Source: Roseiarcus sp963779095 (GTDB lineage Bacteria; Pseudomonadota; Alphaproteobacteria; Rhizobiales; Beijerinckiaceae). Taken from it: a stretch of DNA of 64,000 nucleotides. Positions within the stretch are counted from its first letter, which is position 1. Each line of letters begins with the position of its first letter. A model generated the notes under the pieces. The model saw only the letters and a list, made by a program, of their open reading frames with translations, did no database searches and was not told the origin of the DNA. The stretch is from contig CAVZWU010000010.1 in the NCBI GenBank assembly GCA_963779095.1, forward strand, positions 81,842 to 145,841, given 5' to 3'. A program made the translations under genes and the position numbers. Below, in pieces: positions 26,822-35,424 of the stretch.

Positions 26822-27457
26822 ATGCGCGACACGATGCAGCTTGTCCCCATGGTGCTCGAACAGTCGAACCGCGGCGAGCGGTCCTTCGACATCTTTTCCC
26901 GCCTGCTTCGCGAGCGGATCGTCTTTCTCACCGGCGAGGTCAACGACCAGACGGCGTCGCTCGTCTGCGCGCAGTTGTTGTTCCTCGAGGCCGACAACCC
27001 GAAGAAGCCGATCGACCTTTACATCAACTCCTATGGCGGCGTCGTGACCAGCGGGCTTGCGATGTACGACACGATGCAATTCATCAAGTCGCCCGTCCGC
27101 ACGCTCTGCGTCGGCACCGCCCGGTCGATGGGCTCGTTTCTCCTGATGGCGGGCGAGCCAGGCGAGCGCGCCGCCCTGCCCAACGCCAGCCTCCACGTCC
27201 ATCAGCCGCTCGGCGGATTTCAGGGTCAGGCGTCCGACATCCTGATCCACGCCGAGGACATCCTTCAGACTAAGAAACGCCTCACCCGCCTCTACGCCAA
27301 ACATTGCGGCCGAACTTATGAAGAGGTCGAGCGCACACTCGACCGCGACCATTTCATGGATGCGGAAAGCGCCCGCGACTGGGGCCTGATCGACCGGGTG
27401 ATCACGACCCGCAGCGAAGCGGAGCTTTTGCTCAGCGGCCCGGTTCTGACGCCATGA
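26822..27457 (+). CDS. clpP: ATP-dependent Clp protease proteolytic subunit (additional ClpP)
   Basis: 211 residues. The catalytic triad is Ser102 (GTARSMGSFLL), His127 (HVHQPLGG) and Asp176 (DRDHFM). The oligomer interface INSYGGVVTSGLAMYDTMQFI is standard. The sequence around the serine (ARSMGS rather than AASMGA) and the absence of tig or clpX nearby suggest an extra ClpP paralogue rather than the main housekeeping copy. It works with a Clp ATPase in the cytoplasm. Confidence 0.87.
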   Translation: MRDTMQLVPMVLEQSNRGERSFDIFSRLLRERIVFLTGEVNDQTASLVCAQLLFLEADNPKKPIDLYINSYGGVVTSGLAMYDTMQFIKSPVRTLCVGTARSMGSFLLMAGEPGERAALPNASLHVHQPLGGFQGQASDILIHAEDILQTKKRLTRLYAKHCGRTYEEVERTLDRDHFMDAESARDWGLIDRVITTRSEAELLLSGPVLTP

Positions 27458-27772
27458 GGCGCTCGAGCGACGGAGCGATCCCGGAAATCCTGGGCACCCC
27501 CGCGTTCCTTGCGATGACGACGGCTCGAACTGCCGTTCCGTCGCCGGACAGCGCGTCGCCGCCAGAACAGCGCGCTTTCTAAACGTCAACGCCCGACAAA
27601 CTCCTCGCCGAAGTCCGTCGCGCTCTACAACCCGGAAAATGCCGCTTGCAGTCTGTGGGTCCTGGTGCTTATCTAACGGAAGCTTAGGGCGCTGCCGGAG
27701 TGACCTCGCACGACTGGCCAGCTCGGCCCTGCGCTAAAGGTTTACTTAGCTTATCCTTGGAAGAGGCGGGAA
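27458..27772. other. Intergenic region after clpP
   Basis: 315 bases with no recognised gene, promoter or repeat. A few short frames occur but none has coding character. Confidence 0.4.
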
Positions 27773-28033
27773 ATGACAACGATTATCGTTGGCGATGCGA
27801 CAATCTTTCCGCGTCCGACGACAATCGCAACGGAGACACCCGCACTTCGGTGATGGCGCCGTCCACCCCTTCGTCTGCGGCGCCAACAAAATCACCCTCG
27901 GCGTCGGGGCCGGCGGCGCTGGCTTCGCGGGCAAGACAGGGGGAAGCACGATCTCCTCCGCCCGCCAGCGGTGGCTGACGATGATGTGACGATCACAAGC
28001 GGCGCTGGCGATTGTTTGCTGTGGGAGGGCTAG
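27773..28033 (+). pseudogene. Remnant of a short Gly/Thr-rich gene
   Basis: A start at 27773 gives MTTIIVGDATIFPRPTTIAT, after which the frame changes and reads FGDGAVHPFVCGANKITLGVGAGGAGFAGKTGG. A third piece, DDDVTITSGAGD, ends in LLWEG and TAG at 28031-28033. Such Gly/Thr/Asp-rich strings are seen in secreted repeat proteins. No intact frame covers the region. It may be the decayed 5' part or a neighbour of the repeat protein starting at 28036. Confidence 0.3.
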
Positions 28034-28035
28034 CT

Positions 28036-30065
28036 ATGACCCCTGTTCTAACGACGCTGGCAAATTTCAACGGCGCCAGCGGGCAGTTTCCGGATGCCGC
28101 TCTGAGCGCCGACGCCGCCGGGGACCTCTTCGGCATGACAGCAACCGGCGGGGTCTACGGCTATGGCGCCGTGTTCGAGCTCGTCAACAACGGCGGTGGC
28201 GCCTATACGCCGGTCACGCTGCTCAGCTTCACCAACACCCCCGGCGTGGCAGGATCGGACAGCGGCGTGATCGCTGACGCCGCCGGCGACCTGTTCGGCA
28301 CGATACCCTCGGGCGGGGCGGCCGGCGATGGCGCGGTGTTCGAGCTCGTGAACCACGGCGACGCCTACACGCTGGTCACGCTGCTCAGCTTCAACGGCGC
28401 CAAAGGCTCAAGCCCGGTCGGCGGTCTGATCGCCGACGCCGCCGGGAACCTTTTCGGCACGACAGCGTCGGGCGGGGCGAACGGCGATGGCACGGTGTTC
28501 GAGATCGCCAAAGCCGGCGCCGGCTACGCCAGCACGCCTACAACACTATTCAGCTTTGACGGCGCCAACGGGGCAGGCCCGGCCGATAGTCTGACCGTCG
28601 ACGCCAACGGGGACCTCTTCGGCGTGACACCCTCGGGCGGGGCGAACGGCTATGGTACGGTGTTCGAGCTGGTGCGCGACGGCGGCGGCTATACGCCGGT
28701 CACGCTCCTCAGTTTCAACGGCGCCGACGGGCGGTTTGCCAGCAGCTTGATCACCGACGCCGCCGGGAACCTCTTCGGCACGACATCGTCGGGCGGGGCG
28801 TACGGCTACGGCACGGTGTTCGAGCTCGTGAACAACGGCGGCGGCTACACGCCGGTCACGCTCCTTAGCTTCAACGGCGCCGACGGGGCGAATCCGGGCG
28901 GCGGTCTGATCGCTGACGCCGCCGGGGACCTGTTCGGCACGACAGGCGAGGGCGGGGCGTATAACGCGCTTGGTCAGCTGGGGGGCGACGGCACGGTGTT
29001 CGAGCTCGTGAACAACGGCGGCGGCAGTTACACGCCGGTCACGCTGCTCAGCTTCAATGGCGCCAACGGGGCGCTTCCGTCTGCCGGTCTGATCGCCGAC
29101 GCCGCCGGGGATCTCTTCGGCGCGACAGCCGGTGGCGGAGCGGCTGGCGATGGCACCGCGTTCGAAATTGCCAATAGCGGTTTTGTGACCAAGGCTTCGA
29201 CCTCTCCGCCGGCGACAAGCAGTAACATCCTGTGGCGCAACAGCAACGGCGATGTCGGTCTGTGGAAGGCCAATGGCTCGGGGGGCTTCACAGGCCAAGA
29301 CTTGGGCGTTGTCGGTTCCAATTGGCAGATCGAAGGAACCGGCGATTTCAACGGCAAGGGCGAAGACGGCATCCTGTGGCGCAATGCGAATGGCGATGTC
29401 GCGCTCTGGAACGCGAATGGCTCGGGGGGCTTCACGGGCCAAGACTTGGGCGTTGTCGGTTCCAATTGGCAGATCGAAGGAACCGGCGATTTCAACGGCA
29501 AGGGCGAAGACGGCATCCTGTGGCGCAATGCGAATGGCGATGTCGGGCTCTGGAACGCGAATGGCTCGGGGGGCTTCACAGGCCAAGACTTGGGCGTTGT
29601 CGGTTCCGGTTGGCAGATCGAAGGAACCGGCGATTTCAACGGCAAGGGCGAAGACGGCATCCTGTGGCGCAACGCGAATGGCGATGTCGCGCTCTGGAAC
29701 GCGAATGGCTCGGGGGGCTTCACGGGCCAAGACTTGGGCGTTGTCGGTTCCAATTGGCAGATCGAAGGAACCGGCGATTTCAACGGCAAGGGCGAAGACG
29801 GCATCCTGTGGCGCAATGCGAATGGCGATGTCAGGCTCTGGAACGCGAATGGCTCGGGGGGCTTTACCGGCGAAGACTTGGGCGTCGTCGCGTCCAGCTG
29901 GCAGATCGAGGGAACTGGCGATTTCAATGGCGGCGGAAGAGAAGCATCCTCTGGCGAAACACAAACGGGGATGTCGCGCTCTGGAACGCCAATACCTCGG
30001 GCGGCTTCGCCTACCAGGACTTGGGCGTCGTCAGCACGAGCTGGCAGATTTTCAAGCATAGCTGA
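28036..30065 (+). CDS. Repeat protein: seven GloVer repeats plus six FG-GAP-like repeats, one frameshift
   Basis: About 676 residues. The first half has about seven copies of a 50-residue repeat of the type LIADAAGDLFGTTxxGGAxGxGTVFEL (GloVer tandem repeat, TIGR03803-like). The second half has six 48-residue FG-GAP/VCBS-like repeats, ILWRNANGDVALWNANGSGGF through QIEGTGDFNGKGEDG. The latter are 144-base tandem repeats (units begin at about 29224, 29368, 29512, 29656, 29800 and 29944) and are almost identical in DNA. Both repeat types form beta-propellers in extracellular proteins. No signal peptide is visible. A GGGAGGG site lies 7 bases before the ATG. A frame change near 29940 must be crossed to reach the end WQIFKHS at 30065. 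Confidence 0.75.
29224..30060 (+). repeat. Tandem 144-bp repeats (six units, last one diverged)
   Basis: Units of 144 bases start at about 29224, 29368, 29512, 29656, 29800 and 29944. The middle four are nearly identical base for base, indicating recent duplication or homogenisation. The first and last are diverged. They encode the FG-GAP-like blades of the protein at 28036-30065, and copy number may vary between strains. Confidence 0.85.
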
Positions 30066-30182
30066 TTGAGCGGCTGGACGACGGTCGGCGGCGATTACGT
30101 CTAGGGGCCAGGCTCGGGACAAGTTCTGCAGTCTCTACTGGGTCCTTTTCGTAGACAGTGCAGCGCCGACCATAGTTTAGAG

Positions 30183-30750
30183 TCCCCGATAGGGGATCGG
30201 TAAACCCCACGCCTTTAGGCGGCTGGATGGGGGCGCTTCCGGTGTAGATTGGCTGGATGGAAGCGTACAAGCGTGGCGGCCATACGGTCTGGGACTGCAA
30301 GTATCACTTGGTCTGGGTGACGAAGTATCGTTACCCGGGGCTTGGCGGCGACGTTGGGGTTCGCTGTCGCGAATTGCTGCGCGAGACGGCGCGGGCGCAT
30401 GAGATGGCGGTGCATGCGGGGTCGATCAATCGCGACCATGTCCCCATGCTGCTGTCGATCCCTCCGAGCCTGTCGGTGTGGCGCGCTGTGCAGCACTTGA
30501 AGGGCCGCAGTTCGCACAAGCTGCTGAGCGAGTTCGGCGTGTTGCGCAAGCGCTACTGGGGCCAGCATCTGTGGGCGAGGGGGCTATTGGGTGGTGAGCA
30601 GCGAAGTAAGACAAGTCAAGAACCAAACCCCTCCCGAGCCCGATGACAACTTCAATGTCACGTGAGTTGCGGCCACGTCCGCCGGATGGCGGACCGATCC
30701 GGCTTTGAGCCGTAACTCGAAGCCACCGCCTTTCAGGCGGTGGAGAATTC
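30183..30750 (+). mobile_element. IS200/IS605-family element, decayed
   Basis: A single transposase gene is flanked by subterminal hairpins and no terminal inverted repeats, as in this family. On the left, TCCCC-GATA-GGGGA (30183-30196) and CGCC-TTTA-GGCG (30210-30221). On the right, CCACCGCCT-TTC-AGGCGGTGG (30723-30743). Exact ends cannot be set without an empty site. No tnpB (accessory RNA-guided nuclease) gene is present. Confidence 0.65.
30257..30665 (+). pseudogene. tnpA: IS200/IS605 Y1 transposase TnpA, catalytically dead
   Basis: The N-terminus HTVWDCKYHLVWVTKYRYP and the segment LSVWRAVQHLKGRSSHKLL identify TnpA. The HUH motif, normally DHVH followed by hydrophobic residues, reads DHVPMLL: the second His is Pro. 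An extra G near 30577 changes frame, after which YWVVSSEVRQVKNQTPPEPDDNF reads to TGA at 30663-30665. Compared with relatives, several residues including the catalytic-Tyr segment (EYI before KNQ) are missing. Three independent lesions argue that the element cannot move by itself. Confidence 0.8.
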
Positions 30751-30782
30751 ACGGACTGGCGCTCGCCGAAACTGGAAGGGCT

Positions 30783-31109
30783 TTAGTCGCGCCCCGAGCG
30801 CACCCGCCCGAAATGCCAGGCGCAAAAGAGCGCGACGACGAGCGCGCCGAGGCCCACGAACGCCCATTCGAGAATGACGTCCGCGCCTTTGGGGGCGAAC
30901 GCGAACAGGAGCGCGAAGCCGACAGCAAGATTGAAGGACCCCCACAGCACGTTGACGATGGCTGAGGATTAGCCGACCCCCGGCGGGGAGGCGAACGGGG
31001 TCTGAAACCAGTGGTCGCTGATCCCCTGAACGAAATGCGGCACGCCATTGGCGAGAAACATTCCGGCTACGAATTGCAGCAGAAAAATATACCAGGGAAT
31101 ACTGAGCAT
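30783..31109 (-). pseudogene. Small membrane protein interrupted by an in-frame stop
   Basis: From ATG 31109 the frame reads 46 residues (LSIPWYIFLLQFVAGMFLANGVPHFVQGI and PFASPPGVG). It then meets TAA at codon 47 (30969-30971) and continues in the same frame with SSAIVNVLWGSFNLAVGFALL and a second helix EWAFVGLGALVVALFCAWHF to TAA at 30783. Both halves look like one protein of 108 codons with three membrane segments. Unlike other broken genes here, the lesion is a stop codon, not a frame change. The gene starts 13 bases after the AbrB-family gene stop on the same strand. Function unknown. Confidence 0.55.
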
Positions 31110-31121
31110 TGCGGCCAACTC

Positions 31122-32222
31122 CTATTCGGAGGCTTGAACTTTTGAGGATGCGGGTCCGGCCGCGCCGCTCCAGCGCGCGATCATGCGCGCGAGGCCGGGG
31201 CCGATCAGGATCACCATCAGGAGCCGTCCGATCTGCATCGCCATGACGAAGGGAACGTCGACCGGGGACGACGCGGCGATGATCGCGACCGCATCCGCCC
31301 CGCCGGGGCTCGTGGCCAGATAGGCGGTCAGCGGATCCGTTCCCGCCGCCTCGTGAAGAGCGAAGCCGAGACCGCCGCACATGGCGATCAGGGTGAAGAT
31401 CGAAGCGAAGATCTTAGGCAATTGCTTGGCCGCGTAGAGCACGATCGCGCGCGTGAACCGGAGGCCGATGGACCAGCCGACCAGCGCGTATGAGATCGCC
31501 AGAAGCCACGGCGGCAGCGTGATCGCCAGCATATGGGTGGTCGAAAGGGGGGCGCCGATGAGGAGCGGCAGCAGGAGCGGGCCAGCCGGGATCCGGGATT
31601 TCACGCCCACGACCGCGCCGCCGACGGCCAAGGCCACCGTTCCCAGGAGCGGCGCGGCCGCCACGGGCGGGAACCAGTCGATCGCGGCGGGCGCCGCGCC
31701 CCCCGAGGCCGAAAAAGCGCGCGCGACAATCGACGCCACCAGTCCGACGCAGGCGACGCGCAGATATTGCATGACGGCGACCAGCCTGATGTCGCCGCCG
31801 AAAGCTTCGGCCATCAGCACCATGGCGGTCGCCGCGCCGGGCGAGGAGCCCCAGACCGCCGTCGTGCCGGGAAACACCTTCAGGCGGGCGAGTACAAAAC
31901 CGAGAATTGCGGCGAAAACAACCACCGCGCCGATCAAGATGAGGAACATCGGCCATTTCCGGACAATCGTCGTCAGGATGTCCGGCGTGATGCTTCGCGC
32001 CACCAGGCAGCCGACAAAACCTTGCGCAATAACAAAGGCCCAGGAGGGAATCTTGACGCGTCCCTCAAACCAGGAGAGCAGGATCCCGGCCGCGATCGCG
32101 CCGAGCATCAGCGCCGCGGGGAGGCGCAGGAGCTCGAAGGCGCTAACCCAGACGACCGACGCGATGAGAAGCACGGCCCATTGCAGGGCCGGCGGTCGCT
32201 CGCGCAGGGTGAAGAGCGACAT
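31122..32222 (-). CDS. AbrB-family integral membrane protein (PF05145-type)
   Basis: 366 residues with about ten hydrophobic segments arranged as an internal duplication. Each half carries a Gly-rich conserved block: VWGSSPGAATAMVLMAEAFGGDIRLVAVMQYLRV in the first and YLATSPGGADAVAIIAASSPVDVPFVMAMQIGRLL in the second. Members are called AbrB transporters or putative ammonia monooxygenases, but no substrate is established. The family has no link to the AbrB DNA-binding protein. The gene is 7 bases after the isochorismatase-like gene, so they form one operon controlled from the operators at 32843-32886. Confidence 0.82.
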   Translation of the reverse strand: MSLFTLRERPPALQWAVLLIASVVWVSAFELLRLPAALMLGAIAAGILLSWFEGRVKIPSWAFVIAQGFVGCLVARSITPDILTTIVRKWPMFLILIGAVVVFAAILGFVLARLKVFPGTTAVWGSSPGAATAMVLMAEAFGGDIRLVAVMQYLRVACVGLVASIVARAFSASGGAAPAAIDWFPPVAAAPLLGTVALAVGGAVVGVKSRIPAGPLLLPLLIGAPLSTTHMLAITLPPWLLAISYALVGWSIGLRFTRAIVLYAAKQLPKIFASIFTLIAMCGGLGFALHEAAGTDPLTAYLATSPGGADAVAIIAASSPVDVPFVMAMQIGRLLMVILIGPGLARMIARWSGAAGPASSKVQASE

Positions 32223-32229
32223 TCCGTCC

Positions 32230-32787
32230 TCAGGCGCTTGCGAAAGCGAGCGCCCCGCTGTCCGTCACCCGGGCGATGCGCGGAAAGATATGCCGCATCG
32301 TCGTTTCGTGCGGCTCGATCGCCATGCTGGTCGTCGCGTCGCGCATGATGATCAGTTCGTAGCCAAGCTCCCAAGCCTGGCGCGCGGTCAATTCGACGCC
32401 GAATTGGGTGGCGACTCCGCCGGGCACGATGGTCCTTATCCCGCGGCGCCTGAGCTCGGAATCGAGGTCGGTGCGGAAAAACGCGCCCCAAGTCGACTTG
32501 GTGATTAGAATGTCGCCCGGCGCCGCGAGGCCGGGAGCGAGATCGGCAAAGCCCGCGGGCAGGGTCCTGGGCAGGGCGGAAGGCTCGTCGACGGCGCGCG
32601 TTTCATCCATCTTGGGGGCCACGTTGACCAGGACGACCGGCGCGCCTTCAGCGCGAAACCGCCGGGCGAGCGCCTTGCCCGCGTCGATGAGCTGGTCCGC
32701 CGGGAGCGGCTCGAGCTTGCGGCCGAGGATCCCGGTTTGCAGGTCGATCAGCACGAGGGCGGTCGTCCCTGGGTCGAGAAGGATCAT
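32230..32787 (-). CDS. Isochorismatase-like hydrolase with Gly at the catalytic Cys position
   Basis: 185 residues. The catalytic Asp lies in VLIDLQTGIL, the Lys in ITKSTWGAFFRTDLD. The usual Cys in the GVATNxCVExTAR box is Gly (GVATQFGVELTARQAWELGY). Isochorismatases such as EntB and PhzD also lack the Cys, whereas nicotinamidase-like members need it, so a water-based vinyl-ether or ester hydrolysis is more likely than amide cleavage. The start at 32787 matches the family start. It is divergent from tetR and probably repressed by it. Confidence 0.82.
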   Translation of the reverse strand: MILLDPGTTALVLIDLQTGILGRKLEPLPADQLIDAGKALARRFRAEGAPVVLVNVAPKMDETRAVDEPSALPRTLPAGFADLAPGLAAPGDILITKSTWGAFFRTDLDSELRRRGIRTIVPGGVATQFGVELTARQAWELGYELIIMRDATTSMAIEPHETTMRHIFPRIARVTDSGALAFASA

Positions 32788-32842
32788 CGGCGGGCTCCAA
32801 GAGGGAGGATGGCGGAAAGCGCGAGGGTTGCGCGGGAAAGAG

Positions 32843-32886
32843 TTATGAGGGATACTCATAAATCGTCAATATGAGGTTTCCTCATA
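32843..32886. promoter_or_regulatory. Two perfect TetR-type operators between the divergent genes
   Basis: Operator 1 is TTATGAG-GGATA-CTCATAA (32843-32861). Operator 2 is TATGAGG-TTT-CCTCATA (32870-32886). Both share TATGAG/CTCATA half-sites, with centres 26 bases apart. Operator 2 ends one base before the tetR ATG at 32888, so repressor bound there would block tetR initiation, and operator 1 would cover the divergent promoter. Confidence 0.8.
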
Positions 32887-32887
32887 A

Positions 32888-33502
32888 ATGTCAATCGAAA
32901 TCCAGCAGACGGCCAAGGAGCCGAAGCGGGAGCGTGGAAAGCAGCGCGTCGCCGCTCTCCTCGACGCCGGCGCCGAGCTCTTCGCCGAGAAGGGCTACGA
33001 GGCCACCACAATGACCGAGATCGCGAGCCGCGCCGGCGCGGCGATCGGCTCGCTCTACCAGTTTTTTCCCTCCAAGGAGGCGCTTGCGGAAGCGCTCTTC
33101 AACCGTTTCGCCGAGCGGGCGGCGGCGTCCTTCGCGCGGGTCGAGGAGGCCGCTCCCGGGCGGTCGCCGGCGGAGCTCGCGGACTTGCTGATCGACCATA
33201 AGCTCGCGCTCGGAACCGACCGGGCCGCGACAATCGCGCTTTCGAGTGAACTTGCCAGCATTGTCGAGCGTCGGAAGCCGCTCGGCGACGCCCTGCGCGG
33301 ACGGATCGCCGCGATCCTTCGCGCCGCCAACCCGGCGCTCGGCGAGGACGAGGCGGCCGCAGCCGCAATCATCGCGAACCAGGTGATGAAGATGGTCCCC
33401 GCGCTCGCGGCGGCCGAGGACGAGCGCGCCGCAGCGCTCATCCGCGAAGCGCGGAAGCTCTTGGCGCCCTACATCGCCGAGGTCCTGAACAGGCCAGGCT
33501 GA
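32888..33502 (+). CDS. TetR-family transcriptional regulator
   Basis: 204 residues. The N-terminal HTH is canonical: RVAALLDAGAELFAEKGYEATTMTEIASRAGAAIGSLYQFFPSKEALAEALF. The C-terminal helical domain (70-204) is Ala-rich and of unknown ligand. It is divergent from the hydrolase-permease operon. The start ATG almost touches operator 2, leaving no room for a Shine-Dalgarno site, so a leaderless message or a slightly later start is possible. Confidence 0.88.
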   Translation: MSIEIQQTAKEPKRERGKQRVAALLDAGAELFAEKGYEATTMTEIASRAGAAIGSLYQFFPSKEALAEALFNRFAERAAASFARVEEAAPGRSPAELADLLIDHKLALGTDRAATIALSSELASIVERRKPLGDALRGRIAAILRAANPALGEDEAAAAAIIANQVMKMVPALAAAEDERAAALIREARKLLAPYIAEVLNRPG

Positions 33503-33511
33503 CGCCCGCGC

Positions 33512-35323
33512 TCAGTTCTCGTAACTCTCGATGACCGCGTCGGCGATCGCGCGCTTGGTGATCACGCCGACCACGTCGCTGGCGCGCGGCCGGTGCGTGC
33601 CGGTAAAGACGATCGCCGCGCCCGCGCCGTGACGCTTGAGGCGCGCCAGCACCAGGCTCAACAGATCGACGTCGCGGCAGACGACTATCCGCTTCTCGAC
33701 GAAGTCCTCCACCGGCCGGTCCGGGTTGTTGACGCTTTCGCGCCAGATCCCGGAACGGGGCGGCACGAGGCCGATGATGCGGCCCTCGTGCTCGACAATG
33801 ATCGCCCGAAGGTCGTCGATATCTTCCCAGCCCATGCATTCGCGCAGAGTCGAACCCGCCTTGGCGAGGATGAAGCGCCGCTCCATGACCTGCTGCGTCT
33901 GCTGGACGAGATAGAGGTTGACGTAACGCTCCTTCGGGATGCTGTGACCCCGATGGCGCAGCTTGATGGTGTAGATCGTCTCCGCGATGAGCGCGCGCCT
34001 CACCCCGGCCGCGACCGCGACGGCGACGATGACCGGCACGATGATCGCGTAGTCGCGCGTCATCTCGAACACCATGATGATGGCGGTCATGACGCCGCCG
34101 GTGCCAGCCCCCACCACCGCCGCCATGCCGACGATTGCCGCCGACGGCAGGGTCAGGCCGGCGTTCGGGAGCACGAGCGCGGCGAGTGAGGCGAAGGCCG
34201 CGCCGAGGGTCGCGCCCATGAAGAGCGAGGGGGAAAAGATGCCGCCCGAAGCGCCGCAGCCGAGGCTGATCGTCGTCGCCAGCAGTTTGAGCCCGAACAG
34301 CAGAACCAGGAGCCCGGTCGCCGTCATGCCCTGGTCGAGGATCGCCTGGATGACGCCGTAGCCCACGCCGTCGACATAGGAATGCCCGAAGGCGTTCATG
34401 CAGCCGATCATCATGAGGCCGACCAGCGTCATGCCGATGATGTTCTGGACGTAGATGCCGCCCGGCAGCTTGGGAAAGCCGTCCTCCATGAACACGAGAA
34501 GCCGGATGAAGGCCCAGGAGGCGACGCCGCACAAAACGCCGAGGCAGACGAAGGCGATCGCCTCCTCGACGCCGAAGGCGTTGGCGGCCGGAAAGAACAC
34601 CTCGGGAACGGCGAAGGCCGGGTTGGGGCCGATGAGAATGCGCCCGACGAGAGTTGCGGCGCCCGTCGCGATGACCACCGGGAGAAAGGTGCGGTTCGAG
34701 ACTTCGGGCAGAAGGATCTCGATCGCGAACAGGACGCCCCCGATCGGCGTGTTGAAGGTGGCCGCGATGCCCGCGCCGGCGCCGGCCGAAAGCAGGGTGA
34801 TCTTCTGGCCTGTCGAAAGCCCGATCGCCTGCGAAAAGGCCGAGCCCAGCGCCGAGCCGATCTGGATGATCGGCCCCTCCCGGCCGACCGACGCGCCCGA
34901 ACCGATCGAAAGCGCCGAGGCGAGGGACTTGATCACGGCGACCACGCCGCGGATGTCGCCGCGCTTATAGAAGATTGCGTCCATCACCTCGGGGACGCCA
35001 TGCCCTTTGGCCTCGGGCGCGAAGCGCTCCACCATATAAACGACGACGAGGCCGCCGAGGATCGGCGAAAGAATGACCCAGTTTCCCCACCGGCTCGGCC
35101 CCTCGAGGATGTTGGCGTCATAGGCGATCTTGAACACGCCGTTGATCATCAAGTTGTGGATGAGGCCGATCAGCGAGCGCAGCACCACCGCGCCGATCCC
35201 GGTAAAGATCCCGACCCCCAGAGCCAAAATGCAAAGGCTGAACAAATTGACGCGCCTCTCTTCGCGGTCGCCCGTGGCGACAGTTTGAGACGGAACGGCG
35301 GCGTCGGCGGTCGTTGACGACAT
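33512..35323 (-). CDS. ClC-family chloride channel/transporter with CBS domains
   Basis: 603 residues. The ClC core (about 30-440) has the ion-binding motifs GSGASVGREGP (with the gating Glu), GGIFSPSLFMGA and the duplicated helices. The C-terminal 130 residues form a CBS pair (VMERRFILAKAGSTLRECMGWEDIDDLRAIIVEHEGRIIGLV and ADVVGVITKRAI-like end). CBS pairs bind nucleotides and gate transport. It acts in the inner membrane moving chloride, possibly coupled to protons. The gene ends 10 bases after the convergent tetR stop. Confidence 0.88.
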   Translation of the reverse strand: MSSTTADAAVPSQTVATGDREERRVNLFSLCILALGVGIFTGIGAVVLRSLIGLIHNLMINGVFKIAYDANILEGPSRWGNWVILSPILGGLVVVYMVERFAPEAKGHGVPEVMDAIFYKRGDIRGVVAVIKSLASALSIGSGASVGREGPIIQIGSALGSAFSQAIGLSTGQKITLLSAGAGAGIAATFNTPIGGVLFAIEILLPEVSNRTFLPVVIATGAATLVGRILIGPNPAFAVPEVFFPAANAFGVEEAIAFVCLGVLCGVASWAFIRLLVFMEDGFPKLPGGIYVQNIIGMTLVGLMMIGCMNAFGHSYVDGVGYGVIQAILDQGMTATGLLVLLFGLKLLATTISLGCGASGGIFSPSLFMGATLGAAFASLAALVLPNAGLTLPSAAIVGMAAVVGAGTGGVMTAIIMVFEMTRDYAIIVPVIVAVAVAAGVRRALIAETIYTIKLRHRGHSIPKERYVNLYLVQQTQQVMERRFILAKAGSTLRECMGWEDIDDLRAIIVEHEGRIIGLVPPRSGIWRESVNNPDRPVEDFVEKRIVVCRDVDLLSLVLARLKRHGAGAAIVFTGTHRPRASDVVGVITKRAIADAVIESYEN

Positions 35324-35424
35324 TTTTTAAGCTTCTTCTCTTGGAATCAAAGATCTGGCGGGCGAGCAATGCATGCCACGGACCGACTTCGCAAGAAACG
35401 CCGTCAACCTTCAATAGGTTCAGA

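Noticed and set aside
29224..30060. Regular repeats as a possible CRISPR array
   Set aside because: Units are 144 bp, directly abutting with no unique spacers, and encode protein repeats.
28546..30122. Long reverse and alternate-frame repetitive open frames
   Set aside because: Tandem 144-bp DNA repeats keep all frames open; only the plus frame has recognisable FG-GAP and GloVer motifs.
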